A DNA stretch of 64,000 bases from BD1-7 clade bacterium (GCA_902705865.1 CACSIO010000001.1:576592-640591), one strand, 5' to 3'; counted from the stretch's first letter, positions 1 through 9,346 are shown. Numbers and translations: made by a program. Notes: generated by a model from the sequence alone, not told the origin.

Positions 1-2
1 AT

Positions 3-719
3 CAAAATATCCAAACTGGCCGTGTATTGCTGGAACGTGAATTCAAACGCTTGTCACTGACCAGCCTGGATTACAAAGCGGTTGCGACCCAGCTGAAGTA
101 CGATTCTGTTGAAGATATGTATGCAGCAGTTGGTGCAGGTGATTTAGGCACCGGTATTATCTTGCGGACGGCGCAAGAGCTTACGAACCAAAGCGAGGTG
201 GATCAGCGGCAATACGAGTTATCATCAACTTGGAAATCTGCCAAACCGAGTACTCGTCCACCGCAGTCAGATAGCATCCGTATCGCCGGAACCGGGAATA
301 TGTTGACCACCATGGCATCGTGCTGCAAAGCCGTGCCGGGCGATCGAATTGGCGGATACGTTACCCTTGGGCGCGGTGTGTCGATTCATCGATTGGACTG
401 TGGTCAGCTGCTTCATCTTCAGGAAAAAGAACCTGAGCGTATTATCGAAGTTTCGTGGGGTGATGAGCCTTCCTCCACTTACCCTGTAGATGTCAGCATT
501 GAAGCCTATGACCGCTCAGGGTTGCTGCGCGACATCACGGCATTGTTGGCGAATGAAAAAATCAACGTATTGGCGATTAACACCTTATCTAACATGTCGA
601 ACAATACCGCAGATATGACTGTGACTATCGAGATTACCAGCATTGAATGGCTGAGCCGCATGTTGGCTAAAATTGATCAGCTGCCGAATGTTATTCGTGC
701 CTACCGATCAGTTGGGTAG
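3..719 (+). CDS. relA: RelA (p)ppGpp synthetase, C-terminal part (5' truncated by window edge)
   Basis: RelA makes the alarmone (p)ppGpp on stalled ribosomes during amino-acid starvation. Only the last 238 codons lie in the window; the frame is open to base 3, so the gene begins upstream. Seen: the regulatory region with ASCCKAVPGD and GYVTLGRGVSIHR, which matches the conserved-cysteine and zinc-finger-like part of RelA, followed by an ACT domain (about the last 75 residues, from DRSGLLRDITALLANEKINV). The synthetase domain is out of view. RelA is preferred over SpoT because the C-terminus resembles E. coli RelA and because mazG follows at once, a classic relA-mazG pairing. Confidence 0.93.
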   Translation, partial: QNIQTGRVLLEREFKRLSLTSLDYKAVATQLKYDSVEDMYAAVGAGDLGTGIILRTAQELTNQSEVDQRQYELSSTWKSAKPSTRPPQSDSIRIAGTGNMLTTMASCCKAVPGDRIGGYVTLGRGVSIHRLDCGQLLHLQEKEPERIIEVSWGDEPSSTYPVDVSIEAYDRSGLLRDITALLANEKINVLAINTLSNMSNNTADMTVTIEITSIEWLSRMLAKIDQLPNVIRAYRSVG

Positions 720-783
720 TAGCGCTAGATCTTCGATGTTTGTTCAATACGCTTTATGACTCGCAACAGGATGCCCGAGCAAG

Positions 784-1605
784 ATGCCTGAACAGTATTC
801 ATTGGAAGATCTCTTGTATCTGATGTCGCGACTTCGCGATCCGGATGGCGGTTGCCCATGGGATCTCAAGCAGGATTTTTTATCGATTACCGGGTCGACG
901 GTTGAAGAAGCCTATGAGCTTGTTGATGCGATTCGCCATAACGACCGAGACCATATTGAAGAAGAGCTTGGTGATGTTCTTTTTCAAACGATTTTTTATA
1001 GCCAGCTAGCCCGTGAAAATGACTGGTTTGATTTTCATCAGGTTGTTGATAGTCTCACGCGGAAGTTAATTCGCCGACATCCGCATGTGTTTCCTGATGG
1101 TGATTTGAAGACGCGGTTCGATGGCGACATCGACGTGGAACAAGTGCGCCGCCAGTGGGATGACATTAAGCTGGCCGAGCGCGCAGAAAAATCCCAACAC
1201 GGTTTACTGGATGATATTCCTGATGCATTGCCCGCATTAATACGCGCCCAGAAAATGCAAAAGCGTTTGTCGTCTGTGGGATTTGATTGGGATAGCCCGT
1301 TAGCTGCTATCAGTAAGCTCAAAGAAGAGCTGGCAGAATTGGAAGATGCGATTGCTAATCAAGATGCAGCGAATATCGAAGAAGAAATGGGTGACTTGCT
1401 GTTTTGTTGTGTGAATATTTCGCGACACCTTAAAGTTGACGCCGAAAAAGCGTTGGGAATGACCAATCATAAATGTGAACAACGCTTTCAATTTGTAGAA
1501 AACAACCTCCAATCACAAGGGAAAACACCTGAAGATGCCACGTTGATGGAAATGGACGATCTTTGGGAGCAGAGCAAGCTGAAGAATAAGTTGCAGAGCC
1601 AGTAA
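784..1605 (+). CDS. mazG: MazG nucleoside triphosphate pyrophosphohydrolase
   Basis: MazG hydrolyses (d)NTPs to the monophosphate and pyrophosphate and is linked to nucleotide-pool cleaning and control of ppGpp. The 273 residues are close to the 263 of E. coli MazG. Seen: two tandem MazG modules, each with the acidic metal-binding pattern: EEAYEL (41-46) with EELGDVLFQ (60-68), and EELAELEDA (181-189) with EEEMGDLLF (199-207). The conserved DPDGGCPWD lies near residue 19. It begins 64 bases after relA on the same strand, which fits co-transcription. No frameshift or missing key residue is seen. Confidence 0.96.
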   Translation: MPEQYSLEDLLYLMSRLRDPDGGCPWDLKQDFLSITGSTVEEAYELVDAIRHNDRDHIEEELGDVLFQTIFYSQLARENDWFDFHQVVDSLTRKLIRRHPHVFPDGDLKTRFDGDIDVEQVRRQWDDIKLAERAEKSQHGLLDDIPDALPALIRAQKMQKRLSSVGFDWDSPLAAISKLKEELAELEDAIANQDAANIEEEMGDLLFCCVNISRHLKVDAEKALGMTNHKCEQRFQFVENNLQSQGKTPEDATLMEMDDLWEQSKLKNKLQSQ

Positions 1606-1728
1606 ATACGTAGATTTAGCGCTTGTGTTAAGAATCTTCTGACTAACTCTAAAGCTAGGGTGTTTTGTGACGGAGTTCGCCTGTACGTATATCCATGGAA
1701 GTTGAAAATTAATCTTGTTTCTATCAGG

Positions 1729-1746
1729 GCAACCTAGTAAGGTTGC
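1729..1746 (+). other. Short hairpin in the adk leader
   Basis: A 7-base perfect inverted repeat (GCAACCT, loop AGTA, AGGTTGC) lies about 60 bases before the adk start codon, in the 200-base mazG-adk gap. No T-run follows, so it is not a normal terminator. A role in RNA stability or leader folding is possible but unsupported. Confidence 0.35.
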
Positions 1747-1808
1747 TCGTCCAAATTTTCGTGCCGGATATTCTGGCGCTAATAATCACGATGATGGAGT
1801 GTTTCGAC

Positions 1809-2453
1809 ATGCGTCTGATTTTGTTGGGTGCGCCCGGTGCAGGTAAGGGCACCCAGGCACAGTACATTACAGAAAAATATAATATCCCTCAGATTTCCAC
1901 AGGGGACATGCTCCGTGCTGCAATCAAAGCAGAATCCGAGCTTGGTCTGAAGGTCAAAGGCGTTATGGCTTCAGGTGGCTTGGTATCTGACGATATCATT
2001 ATTGCCTTGGTCAAAGAGCGTATCGCTCAAAGCGACTGTGAGAATGGATTCTTGTTTGATGGATTCCCTCGCACGATTCCGCAAGCCGAAGCGATGGTTG
2101 AAGCGGGTGTAGAGCTGGATTTCGTCGTAGAAATCGCGGTACAAGATGAAGAAATCATCAAACGTCTATCAGGTCGTCGTGTGCATCCTGAATCTGGCCG
2201 TGTTTACCACATCGAATTCAACAAACCGAAACAAGCCGGTTTGGATGATGTTACCGGTGAAGCACTGGTTCAGCGTGAAGATGATCAGGAAGATACCGTA
2301 CGTTCACGTTTGAGTGTTTACCACGATCAAACCGCTCCTCTGGTAGATTTTTATCAAAATCTGGCAGGCGAAAACACGCCGAAATACGTGCGCGTTGAAG
2401 GTGTTGGATCCGTGGATAACATCCGTGATGCGATATTTGCTGCATTGGCATAA
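1809..2453 (+). CDS. adk: Adenylate kinase
   Basis: Catalyses ATP + AMP to 2 ADP in the cytoplasm. From the ATG at 1809 the protein has 214 residues, the same as E. coli Adk, and begins [18 protein letters not shown]. The frame is open further upstream but those codons are outside the family. Seen: P-loop GAPGAGKGT (7-15), the AMP-binding stretch [16 protein letters not shown], and a long LID starting [13 protein letters not shown]. The LID has no four-cysteine zinc site, as is usual in Gram-negative bacteria. An intrinsic terminator follows 80 bases downstream, so the gene is probably transcribed alone or as the end of a unit. Confidence 0.97.
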   Translation: MRLILLGAPGAGKGTQAQYITEKYNIPQISTGDMLRAAIKAESELGLKVKGVMASGGLVSDDIIIALVKERIAQSDCENGFLFDGFPRTIPQAEAMVEAGVELDFVVEIAVQDEEIIKRLSGRRVHPESGRVYHIEFNKPKQAGLDDVTGEALVQREDDQEDTVRSRLSVYHDQTAPLVDFYQNLAGENTPKYVRVEGVGSVDNIRDAIFAALA

Positions 2454-2530
2454 GCCTATCTTGCAATCACATTGCTATTGGGTGGACATCCGTTAAACAC
2501 GAACCCCACGATGGCAATCTGATAATTCAA

Positions 2531-2557
2531 AAAGCCCGCATTTATGCGGGTTTTTTA
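2531..2557 (+). terminator. Rho-independent terminator after adk
   Basis: Stem CCCGCA / TGCGGG with loop TTTA and a run of six T. It lies between adk and hemH, which are on the same strand, so hemH needs its own promoter in the roughly 200 bases that follow. Apart from this hairpin I see nothing firm in the 313-base gap. Confidence 0.85.
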
Positions 2558-2766
2558 CGTTTAAATAGTAGTAAAGAGTTTTGTTTCGCTAAACGTGAAC
2601 GAAATGCCTAGCCGTTGCGTATAGTGCCGTTAATCGTTGTCGGCTATCATGCGAGCCATAGCATTTAAGTGTTGGGCGTTCATCGTGTTGTTTTCAGAAA
2701 GACGGACAATTAAACGATAACAGCCTGAGCTTTTTAACTGCCTGCAAGGTAATCAAAGGAATCTCC

Positions 2767-3762
2767 ATGTCAGATAAAGCATCGTTAGCGGTCCTTTTAT
2801 GTAATCTGGGAACACCGGAAGAGCCAACTCCAGCCGGCGTCAGGCAGTTTCTAAAGCCCTTTCTTAGTGATCCTCGGGTTGTTGAAGTGCCGAGACCGAT
2901 CTGGATGCTGATTCTGCATGCGTTTATTTTGCCTTTTCGCCCCAAACCGGTCGCAGAAGGCTATAAAGGGATTTGGAAAGAATATGGTGGCTCACCGTTG
3001 CGAAAGATTACCCAGAGTCAGGTGGAGAAGCTCCAGCAACAGATGTCAGAGAATTCAGTGTTGGTGGATTATGCGTTTACCTATGGTACGCCCGGCCTTG
3101 TTGAGCAAATAACACATTATCGAGACAAAGCTGAACGTGTTTTGATATTGCCGTTGTACCCGCAATATTCGTGCTCGACGACCGCAGCAATATACGATCA
3201 GATCGGTAAATATAACTTAGGCCAACGCGACGTTGCCGATGTTTACGTGATTAAAGATTACTACCGACAATCGTTATATCGCAAAGCCTTGGCCGAGTCT
3301 GTCGACGCGTTTTGGCAAAAACACGGACGGGGCGATCATTTGTTGATGTCTTATCACGGTGTGCCTCAGGCCTATGCCGACAAAGGCGACCCGTATTACC
3401 AACAGTGCCTTGATACTTCTACCAACTTAGCGGCTGATCTGGCACTTGCTGAAGGAGAGCACACCGTGAGCTTTCAGTCGCGATTAGGCAAAGCTCCGTG
3501 GTTGCAACCTTATACTGATGTCACGGTTCGTGAATTGGCTGCAAAAGGAGTTAAAACCCTAGATGTTATTTGTCCGTCGTTTTCTGTTGATTGTCTGGAA
3601 ACATTGGAAGAAATCACCGAAGAAAACGGCGAATATTTTACTGAGGCCGGCGGCAAAACCTTGCGGTTGATTCCGTGCCTGAACGATTCTGCCTCCCATA
3701 TTGATATGATGGCTGCTATCATTGCGCCCTTTGTCGACGTTCAGGCTACCGGCCAAAAATAG
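2767..3762 (+). CDS. hemH: Ferrochelatase
   Basis: Inserts ferrous iron into protoporphyrin IX, the last step of protoheme synthesis. The 331 residues are a normal bacterial length. Seen: N-terminal LCNLGTPEEPTPAGVRQFL, the active-site histidine in SYHGVP (His197), the GDPYYQQC stretch, and the conserved acidic site PSFSVDCLETLEE (Glu278). The ATG at 2767 follows AAAGGAATCTCC, a fair ribosome binding site. tsaB starts 6 bases after its stop, so the two are probably co-transcribed, although they are not functionally related. Confidence 0.96.
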   Translation: MSDKASLAVLLCNLGTPEEPTPAGVRQFLKPFLSDPRVVEVPRPIWMLILHAFILPFRPKPVAEGYKGIWKEYGGSPLRKITQSQVEKLQQQMSENSVLVDYAFTYGTPGLVEQITHYRDKAERVLILPLYPQYSCSTTAAIYDQIGKYNLGQRDVADVYVIKDYYRQSLYRKALAESVDAFWQKHGRGDHLLMSYHGVPQAYADKGDPYYQQCLDTSTNLAADLALAEGEHTVSFQSRLGKAPWLQPYTDVTVRELAAKGVKTLDVICPSFSVDCLETLEEITEENGEYFTEAGGKTLRLIPCLNDSASHIDMMAAIIAPFVDVQATGQK

Positions 3763-3768
3763 GCGCTC

Positions 3769-4464
3769 ATGACCCAATTGTTAGCAATCGAAACCAGTGC
3801 AGCACGCTGTTCTGTCGCTTTACAGGTAAACGATCAAATCACCGAAAGGTCGTTGAGCGGTCAACGCTCTCATACCGCATCACTGCTCCCTTTTGTGCAA
3901 GAACTATTGGCGGATGCAGGCATTGCGGTCAAAGACCTGGATGCCATTGTCTTTTCAGCAGGCCCGGGCTCTTTTACGGGTATCCGGCTTGCCGCCTCGG
4001 TAGCTAAATCACTTGCGTATGCAGCCGATATCCCCGTTGTCGCCGTTAGCTCTTTAGCGGTGTTAGCTCAAGGTGGTTATCGATGCCATCAACTGTCAAG
4101 CTGCGGCGTTGTTAGTGATGCGCGCATGGATGAGCTGTATTTGGGGCACTATGCGCTAGAGACGTCACCGGCAGGCCCTGTGATGGTGGCCAAAAGTGCC
4201 GATGATCTCGTTAAGATTGCAGGTGCCGATATACCTGATCTCGACTCTTGGGTGACGAATGATGCAGCCGCCTTGTCGGCTATTGATGTTGTGGCGCACC
4301 TAAGTTTAGAGGAAGTGATTTCCTCAGCCGTTGATGCGCTGGCACTTGGTCATTATGCGCTGCTTAATGGTGACACTTCGACAGCCTTGGACGCCGAGGC
4401 GATCTACCTACGCGGCAAAAGCGGTTGGAAGACTACCGCTGAACAAGGCCGCCCCGCCAAATAA
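3769..4464 (+). CDS. tsaB: TsaB, threonylcarbamoyladenosine (t6A) synthesis scaffold
   Basis: TsaB dimerises with TsaD and, with TsaE and TsaC, makes the universal t6A37 modification of tRNAs reading ANN codons. It has the ASKHA fold but is not itself catalytic. Seen: N-terminal LLAIETSAARCSVAL, RSHTASLLPFVQELL and the hallmark SAGPGSFTGIRLAAS near residue 65. Length 231 matches the E. coli protein. The start codon sits 6 bases after the hemH stop. A 76-base gap separates it from uppP. Confidence 0.95.
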   Translation: MTQLLAIETSAARCSVALQVNDQITERSLSGQRSHTASLLPFVQELLADAGIAVKDLDAIVFSAGPGSFTGIRLAASVAKSLAYAADIPVVAVSSLAVLAQGGYRCHQLSSCGVVSDARMDELYLGHYALETSPAGPVMVAKSADDLVKIAGADIPDLDSWVTNDAAALSAIDVVAHLSLEEVISSAVDALALGHYALLNGDTSTALDAEAIYLRGKSGWKTTAEQGRPAK

Positions 4465-4540
4465 ATCCGATTGTTTGACTGGCTAATCGCTTCTGAATGA
4501 TTGCTATGTCTGTTAGGTCTATTGTGTTGTAAGGAATTTC

Positions 4541-5341
4541 ATGGATACATTGCAAGTCATTCTTCTATCGTTGATTCAAGGGATTACGGAATTCCTGCCG
4601 ATTTCCAGCTCTGCGCATCTTATCTTGCCGTCGCAATTGCTTGGTTGGACAGATCAAGGTCTGGCATTTGATGTGGCAGTGCACTTTGGTTCTTTGATTG
4701 CCGTCATGGCGTATTTTCGTGCAGATATCCAACGCATGCTGATAGCCTGGACAGGCCATGTCATTCATCGCCGTGCCAGTGAAGATGCCGAATTAGCCTG
4801 GTATGTCATATTGGCAACGATCCCAGCGGTCGTATTCGGGTTGATTCTCAACATATTCGGCGAAAACCTGTTTCGTCATCTCTGGATCATCGCCGCTACG
4901 ACCATCGGCTTTGGCATCTTGCTCGGTGTTGCCGATCTAATGTATGAGAAGCGTCCGGCTAAAGACAATCGATTAACGCTTAAGCGCGCCATGATCATCG
5001 GTTTTGCGCAGCCATTGGCGTTGATTCCGGGCACTTCTCGCTCAGGTATCACAATGACGGCTGCGTTAATGTTGGGTCTTAGTCGTGACCTTTCTGCGCG
5101 TTTTTCGTTCTTATTGTCAATTCCCTTAATCTTGGCTGCCAGCTTGTTGAAAACCAAAGATCTGATCGAATCAAGCGCGGCTGTTGATTGGCAAACCTTG
5201 GGTTTGGGGGTTGTTGTGTCGGCTCTTAGCGCCTTCGCCTGCATACACTTCTTTTTGAATGCGATTAACCGCATGGGCTTCATGCCTTTTGTAATCTACC
5301 GCTTAGTATTAGGTGTGTTTTTGTTGTTTGTGATTTTCTGA
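4541..5341 (+). CDS. uppP: Undecaprenyl-diphosphatase UppP (BacA)
   Basis: Dephosphorylates undecaprenyl diphosphate in the inner membrane to regenerate the lipid carrier for peptidoglycan and surface polysaccharides; extra copies give bacitracin resistance. Seen: both signature motifs, QGITEFLPISSSAH (13-26) and PGTSRSG (163-169), and a string of about eight hydrophobic segments through 266 residues. The start ATG follows AAGGAATTTC. A MATE exporter gene starts 10 bases downstream and is probably in the same operon. Confidence 0.97.
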   Translation: MDTLQVILLSLIQGITEFLPISSSAHLILPSQLLGWTDQGLAFDVAVHFGSLIAVMAYFRADIQRMLIAWTGHVIHRRASEDAELAWYVILATIPAVVFGLILNIFGENLFRHLWIIAATTIGFGILLGVADLMYEKRPAKDNRLTLKRAMIIGFAQPLALIPGTSRSGITMTAALMLGLSRDLSARFSFLLSIPLILAASLLKTKDLIESSAAVDWQTLGLGVVVSALSAFACIHFFLNAINRMGFMPFVIYRLVLGVFLLFVIF

Positions 5342-5351
5342 GGTTAGTCAT

Positions 5352-6671
5352 TTGGATCCGTTAACCGGTAACGTTACTCGCCGCTTTTTCAGCTATGCCG
5401 TTCCTACGGTGTTGGGAATGTTGGCGATGTCGTCTGCCGGAATTGTCGACGGTATGTTTTTGGGTAACTTTGTTGGCGCCAATGCGATTGCTGCGGTCAA
5501 TATTGTTTTGCCGGTGTTCTCCTTGATGATGGGGTTAACACTGATGGTAAATGTTGGCAGTACGGTGATTGCCGGGGAGTTGCTTGGCCGTAATGAGTCA
5601 CAGGCTGCCAGTCGAATATTTTCGCAAACCCTGGTGTTGGTAACGCTTCTTGCCGTGATATTCGTTACCGCCATTATGTTCGCCCTAGAGCCGGTAATAC
5701 GGCTGCTGGGTGCCAACGAGCAACTTGTGGGAATTACAGCGCAGTATCTTCGCATCATTATGTTGTCGATGCCTGCTTATATGTTGGGCATATGCCTTTA
5801 CTACTTTGTACGCCTAGATGGGCGCCCTAAGCTGGCGTCTGTTGCTTTGTTGGTGAGCGCGCTCGTAAACATCGTCTTGGATGCATTACTCGTGGGCTGG
5901 CTGCAATGGGGTATCGAAGGTGCTGCCTATGCGACTGCGGCATCGTATGTGATCTTGGCCGCTGTGCTTGTGATGCATTTTATTGCCGGTAAGGGGCAGC
6001 TTAGATGGTGTTCGCCCATGGGAGGCTGGCGCCGTACGATAGCTGCCTCGGGAAATGGCTTATCAGAATTTGTGAATGAGCTTTCAGTAGGGGCAACCAC
6101 CCTGATTTTTAACTGGGTGATGGTGGAGCGATTCGGCACGCAGGGAGTTGCTGCGTTTGCGGTCGTCAATTACATCGTCTGGATCTCCATGATGATCCTG
6201 TTTGGTGTCAGTGATTCGCTACCTCCAATGATGAGCAAAAACTTTGGTGCCGGACGTATCGATCGTGTGCGAAGTTTGCTGCGGGTTGGATTGGTAACGG
6301 TGTCGACTATTGGCGTGCTGGTGATTGTTGTGTTGTTGATTGTGCCAGAGGCTTTAGTTGATATCTTCCTGAAAGACGATGCGGTTACCACGCGCCAGAT
6401 TGCCCTCGAGTTTATTCATTGGTATTGGCCAGCATTTCTCTTCAGTGGTGCTGCGATTTGTATCTCCGCTTACCTTACGGCGTTGCAAAAACCGCTGCCA
6501 TCAGCGGCGATTGCGATTAGTCGATCATTTATTTTGCCATGTGTGTTTGTTGCTACGCTGCCCCTTGTTTGGGGCAATACCGGAGTATTTCTTGCTATTC
6601 CACTGGCGGAAGCCTGTACATTCATTCTTGCTATCGTGCTGATGATGCGCATTTCTTCAACTGTCCGTTGA
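5352..6671 (+). CDS. MATE family multidrug/cation antiporter
   Basis: Inner-membrane exporter of the MATE superfamily, which exchanges Na+ or H+ for drugs or metabolites. Seen: 439 residues with about twelve hydrophobic segments in two similar halves; the N-terminal half contains VDGMFLGNFVGANAIAAVNI, typical of the MepA/DinF-like branch. The only fitting start is TTG at 5352, giving MDPLTGNVTRRFF; a GAGGTTAG site lies just before it. It starts 10 bases after uppP. Its last 15 bases overlap, tail to tail, the end of the minus-strand channel gene. The substrate cannot be read from the sequence. Confidence 0.9.
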   Translation: MDPLTGNVTRRFFSYAVPTVLGMLAMSSAGIVDGMFLGNFVGANAIAAVNIVLPVFSLMMGLTLMVNVGSTVIAGELLGRNESQAASRIFSQTLVLVTLLAVIFVTAIMFALEPVIRLLGANEQLVGITAQYLRIIMLSMPAYMLGICLYYFVRLDGRPKLASVALLVSALVNIVLDALLVGWLQWGIEGAAYATAASYVILAAVLVMHFIAGKGQLRWCSPMGGWRRTIAASGNGLSEFVNELSVGATTLIFNWVMVERFGTQGVAAFAVVNYIVWISMMILFGVSDSLPPMMSKNFGAGRIDRVRSLLRVGLVTVSTIGVLVIVVLLIVPEALVDIFLKDDAVTTRQIALEFIHWYWPAFLFSGAAICISAYLTALQKPLPSAAIAISRSFILPCVFVATLPLVWGNTGVFLAIPLAEACTFILAIVLMMRISSTVR

Positions 6672-7145
6672 ATCATCGTCGTTCAGGACACTTTGAATAA
6701 CCGCCATCATAAAGGCGGTACTGGTGCCAAATAAAATCAGTCCGCCCATGGCTTCAAACGTGCTTAAAATCTGCCATTCAGGGGCTAGCGTAATGTCTCC
6801 ATAGCCTAATGTCGTTGCTGTAACCACAGAGAAATAGAGCGCGCGTTCGATCGATTCAAACTGCTCCAGATGAATATAAACTACGGCCCAGGCCCACGCT
6901 TCAGCGGTATGTACTAACAGAATAATAACGACGGTGGATGAAAAAATAGCGGAATATTTGGTCACCATCCATGCGGTTTTAAAGCGGACAGTCAGATATT
7001 TCAGCAACTTCACCAGTAACACCAATGCCGTGACGTGAATCATAACGGTAAACAGCACAATCAAGGTACCGAGGATTAACTGGCCGTTGAAAGATGCTTC
7101 GTGTATGAACGAAATCAATGTTGCTTCCCCTGAAATACTGAACAA
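6657..7145 (-). CDS. Small two-pore-helix type potassium channel-like protein
   Basis: A 162-residue membrane protein with a K+ selectivity-filter motif, TATTLGYGDIT (110-119), inside a pore helix and followed by a last transmembrane segment (about 128-150). Two more hydrophobic segments precede it (about 22-45 and 62-82). There is no RCK/TrkA-N domain for ligand gating and no charged S4 helix. Known: the family (ion channel 2, Pfam Ion_trans_2) covers simple K+ channels. Expected to pass K+ across the inner membrane; gating is unknown. It converges on the MATE gene with a 15-base overlap of the coding ends. Confidence 0.82.
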   Translation of the reverse strand: MFSISGEATLISFIHEASFNGQLILGTLIVLFTVMIHVTALVLLVKLLKYLTVRFKTAWMVTKYSAIFSSTVVIILLVHTAEAWAWAVVYIHLEQFESIERALYFSVVTATTLGYGDITLAPEWQILSTFEAMGGLILFGTSTAFMMAVIQSVLNDDDSTDS

Positions 7146-7264
7146 AATGTCTGTGGTTGGTTATCTGTGAGTTGTCAGGATAACGATTTATTGCTGTGGT
7201 TGTTAGACCTATAAAACTTATGTTCTAATAGCGAGTAGTTATTTATTAACAAGGATTGTTAAGC

Positions 7265-9049
7265 ATGTTTGAAGGATTAAGCAAGCTTGATCATAGGGTC
7301 AATTACTACGTTTTACTCTGTGCTCTGCTCTCAGTGCTCTCGGGCTCTTTCATTTTATTACACGGTAGTGGTGCCTCAATTGACGGCACGAACATTACCG
7401 GTTCGATCGTGGGCTTGGTTGGCTTAGTCTATCGAATTCCCATGGGAGATGTTGCTCTCTGGCGCAGCTTTGTTGCTTTCCATGGTGATCTACCATCGCT
7501 GGGCTTCTTTTCTCTCGCACTTTTTGTGTCGTACGCGGGTTCGTATTCTGCCGGTAGACTCTATCAGTATCTTTTTTCGCCTACCATGGTATCGCTGCCT
7601 CCTGCGGCTATGCCTCTAATGGCCGCTGGACAAGCAATTCCGTTTGTCGGGCCGGCGCTCTTGCTGTTCAGCGGATTGCAAAAACTCCATTGGCGACATG
7701 TTTGGCCGTGGTTGCTGTTCGTTGCGATTCTTCAAAGCATGGCTTTTGTTTTGTTCGCAGAAATTGTTAATGCGGCAATATTTATCGTGGTCAATATGAG
7801 TGTTGCTGGAGCCGTTTTCTGGGTGGCGAATACTGCGATCTCTATTTTCCATCGTCGAACCCATACTGAGCGTTATATTGGTAGTTATCAGGGATCACGA
7901 TTCCCTGTTGTGTTTTGTGACCAAGGGGCTGAACAGGCCGTTGATGCGCTGAGTAGCTTTTTGAATAGTGTGCAGACCACGTATCAGGTTGCTGTGTGTG
8001 TGGATCGCGGTTTTGTTCTGCAGCAATCTGACAAAATTGATTTGCTGATGCTGCAATTAAATGAGCTTCAAAAACGCCGCAGACGGATGCAGTTAGTCGA
8101 GGCCCCACTTCTTATTACTGGTGGCGAAGACAACAAAAATACGCAAATGACCGAGCAGATCTTTCAACAACTGATGGATGCGGGTGTCTCGAAAGATGGC
8201 ATCCTAGTGGTTGTGGGTGGTGGAAGTTTGCAAGATCTAATGGGCTTTGTCGCGGCCAGCTTTCGTGGCGGGCTTCAAGTGGTGAGAATGCCAACCACAG
8301 TGCGTTCGCAAATTGCATCGCCGGTGGTGGTCTCTTGTGGTGTGAATGCGTTTCATCAACGCAACTTACTTGGCGCCTTACACGTTCCCTCGGCAGTGGT
8401 TATTGATCCGTGTTTCACAGCTTCGCTTCCGCATCGAGATCGCCGTGCGGGTATTGCCGAAGCCGTCAAAGTCGCTTTGGCCTATGACAGGGAGTTTTTT
8501 CAGTGGATAGAAGCGCACGCGCAGAGGTTTCAAACGTCCAGCGATGGTGGTTTACATGCCTTGATCAATAGGGCCGCACAAATCAATATTTGTCAGCGTG
8601 ATGCCAGTAGCGAGCCCGATGCGTTTTGTTCTGGTGCAGGGTTGGGGTTGTGGGCAGCCAACAAATTGGAGGCGATGAATCGCGACATGCGTTATGGCGA
8701 AGCCCTGGCATTGGGGCTATCGATTGATGCTGCCTATGCGATGTCGGCAGGTTTTTTACAGAAGCAAAAGCTTGAGCGGATCTTAACGCTTCTTGAAACG
8801 CTCGGCTTTGACTGCTGGCACGCAAGCGCGAGCCAACGAACAGCCGACGGGCAATGGGTGCTTTATGGTGGCGTAGAAGAATACACACGTTGCCATGCCG
8901 ATGAGCGGGTGCCCGTGATTGTTAATTTGGGCGAGATCGTATCGATTGATGTCATTGATCGAGGATTGCTGATGCAGGCAACAGATTACCTCCGCAGTCG
9001 ATATAAAAATCACAATAAGGCGTCATCAGCGATGCTGAAAACCGGCTAA
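7265..9049 (+). CDS. Membrane protein fused to a degenerate sugar-phosphate-cyclase (AroB-like) domain
   Basis: 594 residues from the ATG at 7265, which follows AAGGA at a good distance; a TTG at 7256 is also in frame. Residues 1-195 hold about five hydrophobic segments and match no family I recognise. Residues 200-590 have the fold signatures of 3-dehydroquinate synthase and related cyclases: VVVGGGSLQDLMGF (NAD site, about 315-328), RGG...RMPTT, NLLGALHVPSAVVIDP, AGIAEAVKVAL and YGEALALG. Against AroB the Asp and Lys of the VDSSVGGK region are Ala and Ser, both histidines of GHTxGH are absent (GAGLGLWA) and HGE has become YGE (Tyr477). Only the Glu of AEAVK remains of the usual zinc ligands. 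Shikimate-pathway activity is therefore unlikely. No obvious operon partner. Confidence 0.75.
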   Translation: MFEGLSKLDHRVNYYVLLCALLSVLSGSFILLHGSGASIDGTNITGSIVGLVGLVYRIPMGDVALWRSFVAFHGDLPSLGFFSLALFVSYAGSYSAGRLYQYLFSPTMVSLPPAAMPLMAAGQAIPFVGPALLLFSGLQKLHWRHVWPWLLFVAILQSMAFVLFAEIVNAAIFIVVNMSVAGAVFWVANTAISIFHRRTHTERYIGSYQGSRFPVVFCDQGAEQAVDALSSFLNSVQTTYQVAVCVDRGFVLQQSDKIDLLMLQLNELQKRRRRMQLVEAPLLITGGEDNKNTQMTEQIFQQLMDAGVSKDGILVVVGGGSLQDLMGFVAASFRGGLQVVRMPTTVRSQIASPVVVSCGVNAFHQRNLLGALHVPSAVVIDPCFTASLPHRDRRAGIAEAVKVALAYDREFFQWIEAHAQRFQTSSDGGLHALINRAAQINICQRDASSEPDAFCSGAGLGLWAANKLEAMNRDMRYGEALALGLSIDAAYAMSAGFLQKQKLERILTLLETLGFDCWHASASQRTADGQWVLYGGVEEYTRCHADERVPVIVNLGEIVSIDVIDRGLLMQATDYLRSRYKNHNKASSAMLKTG

Positions 9050-9139
9050 ACGCGGGTTGCTACTCATTTTCAACCATGTGGTGCCTGGAAAAATTGCGCT
9101 ATTATGTGGGGACAACACCAATTATTAAGTAGCTGAGCT

Positions 9140-9346
9140 ATGTCGGAACAGAAAAAGCCGAACTTTGTTTTCTCCATTATCGGCATCATTATTCTTATTG
9201 CGCTGATCTATCATTACACGGCAGCGTATTTGGAACGACAAGAAACTCACGTTGTAGAAGGCATCGAACAGAAGATTGATCGCGACATGGTGCGTGATAT
9301 GGAGCTACCAGAGAAGAAAAGTAGCGATTCGTCAGCGTCACAGTGA
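9140..9346 (+). CDS. Small single-pass membrane protein, function unknown
   Basis: 68 residues: a short polar N-terminus, one hydrophobic helix (about 9-30, FVFSIIGIIILIALIYHYTA), then a charged tail with alternating acidic and basic residues and a Ser-rich end. The ATG follows AGCTGAGC rather than a strong ribosome binding site. A TATTAT box at 9100-9105 could be a -10 element. No family recognised. It stands alone between the AroB-like gene and the lipoprotein gene, on the same strand; whether it is expressed with either is not clear. The 170-base gap after it contains no other feature I can name. Confidence 0.6.
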   Translation: MSEQKKPNFVFSIIGIIILIALIYHYTAAYLERQETHVVEGIEQKIDRDMVRDMELPEKKSSDSSASQ

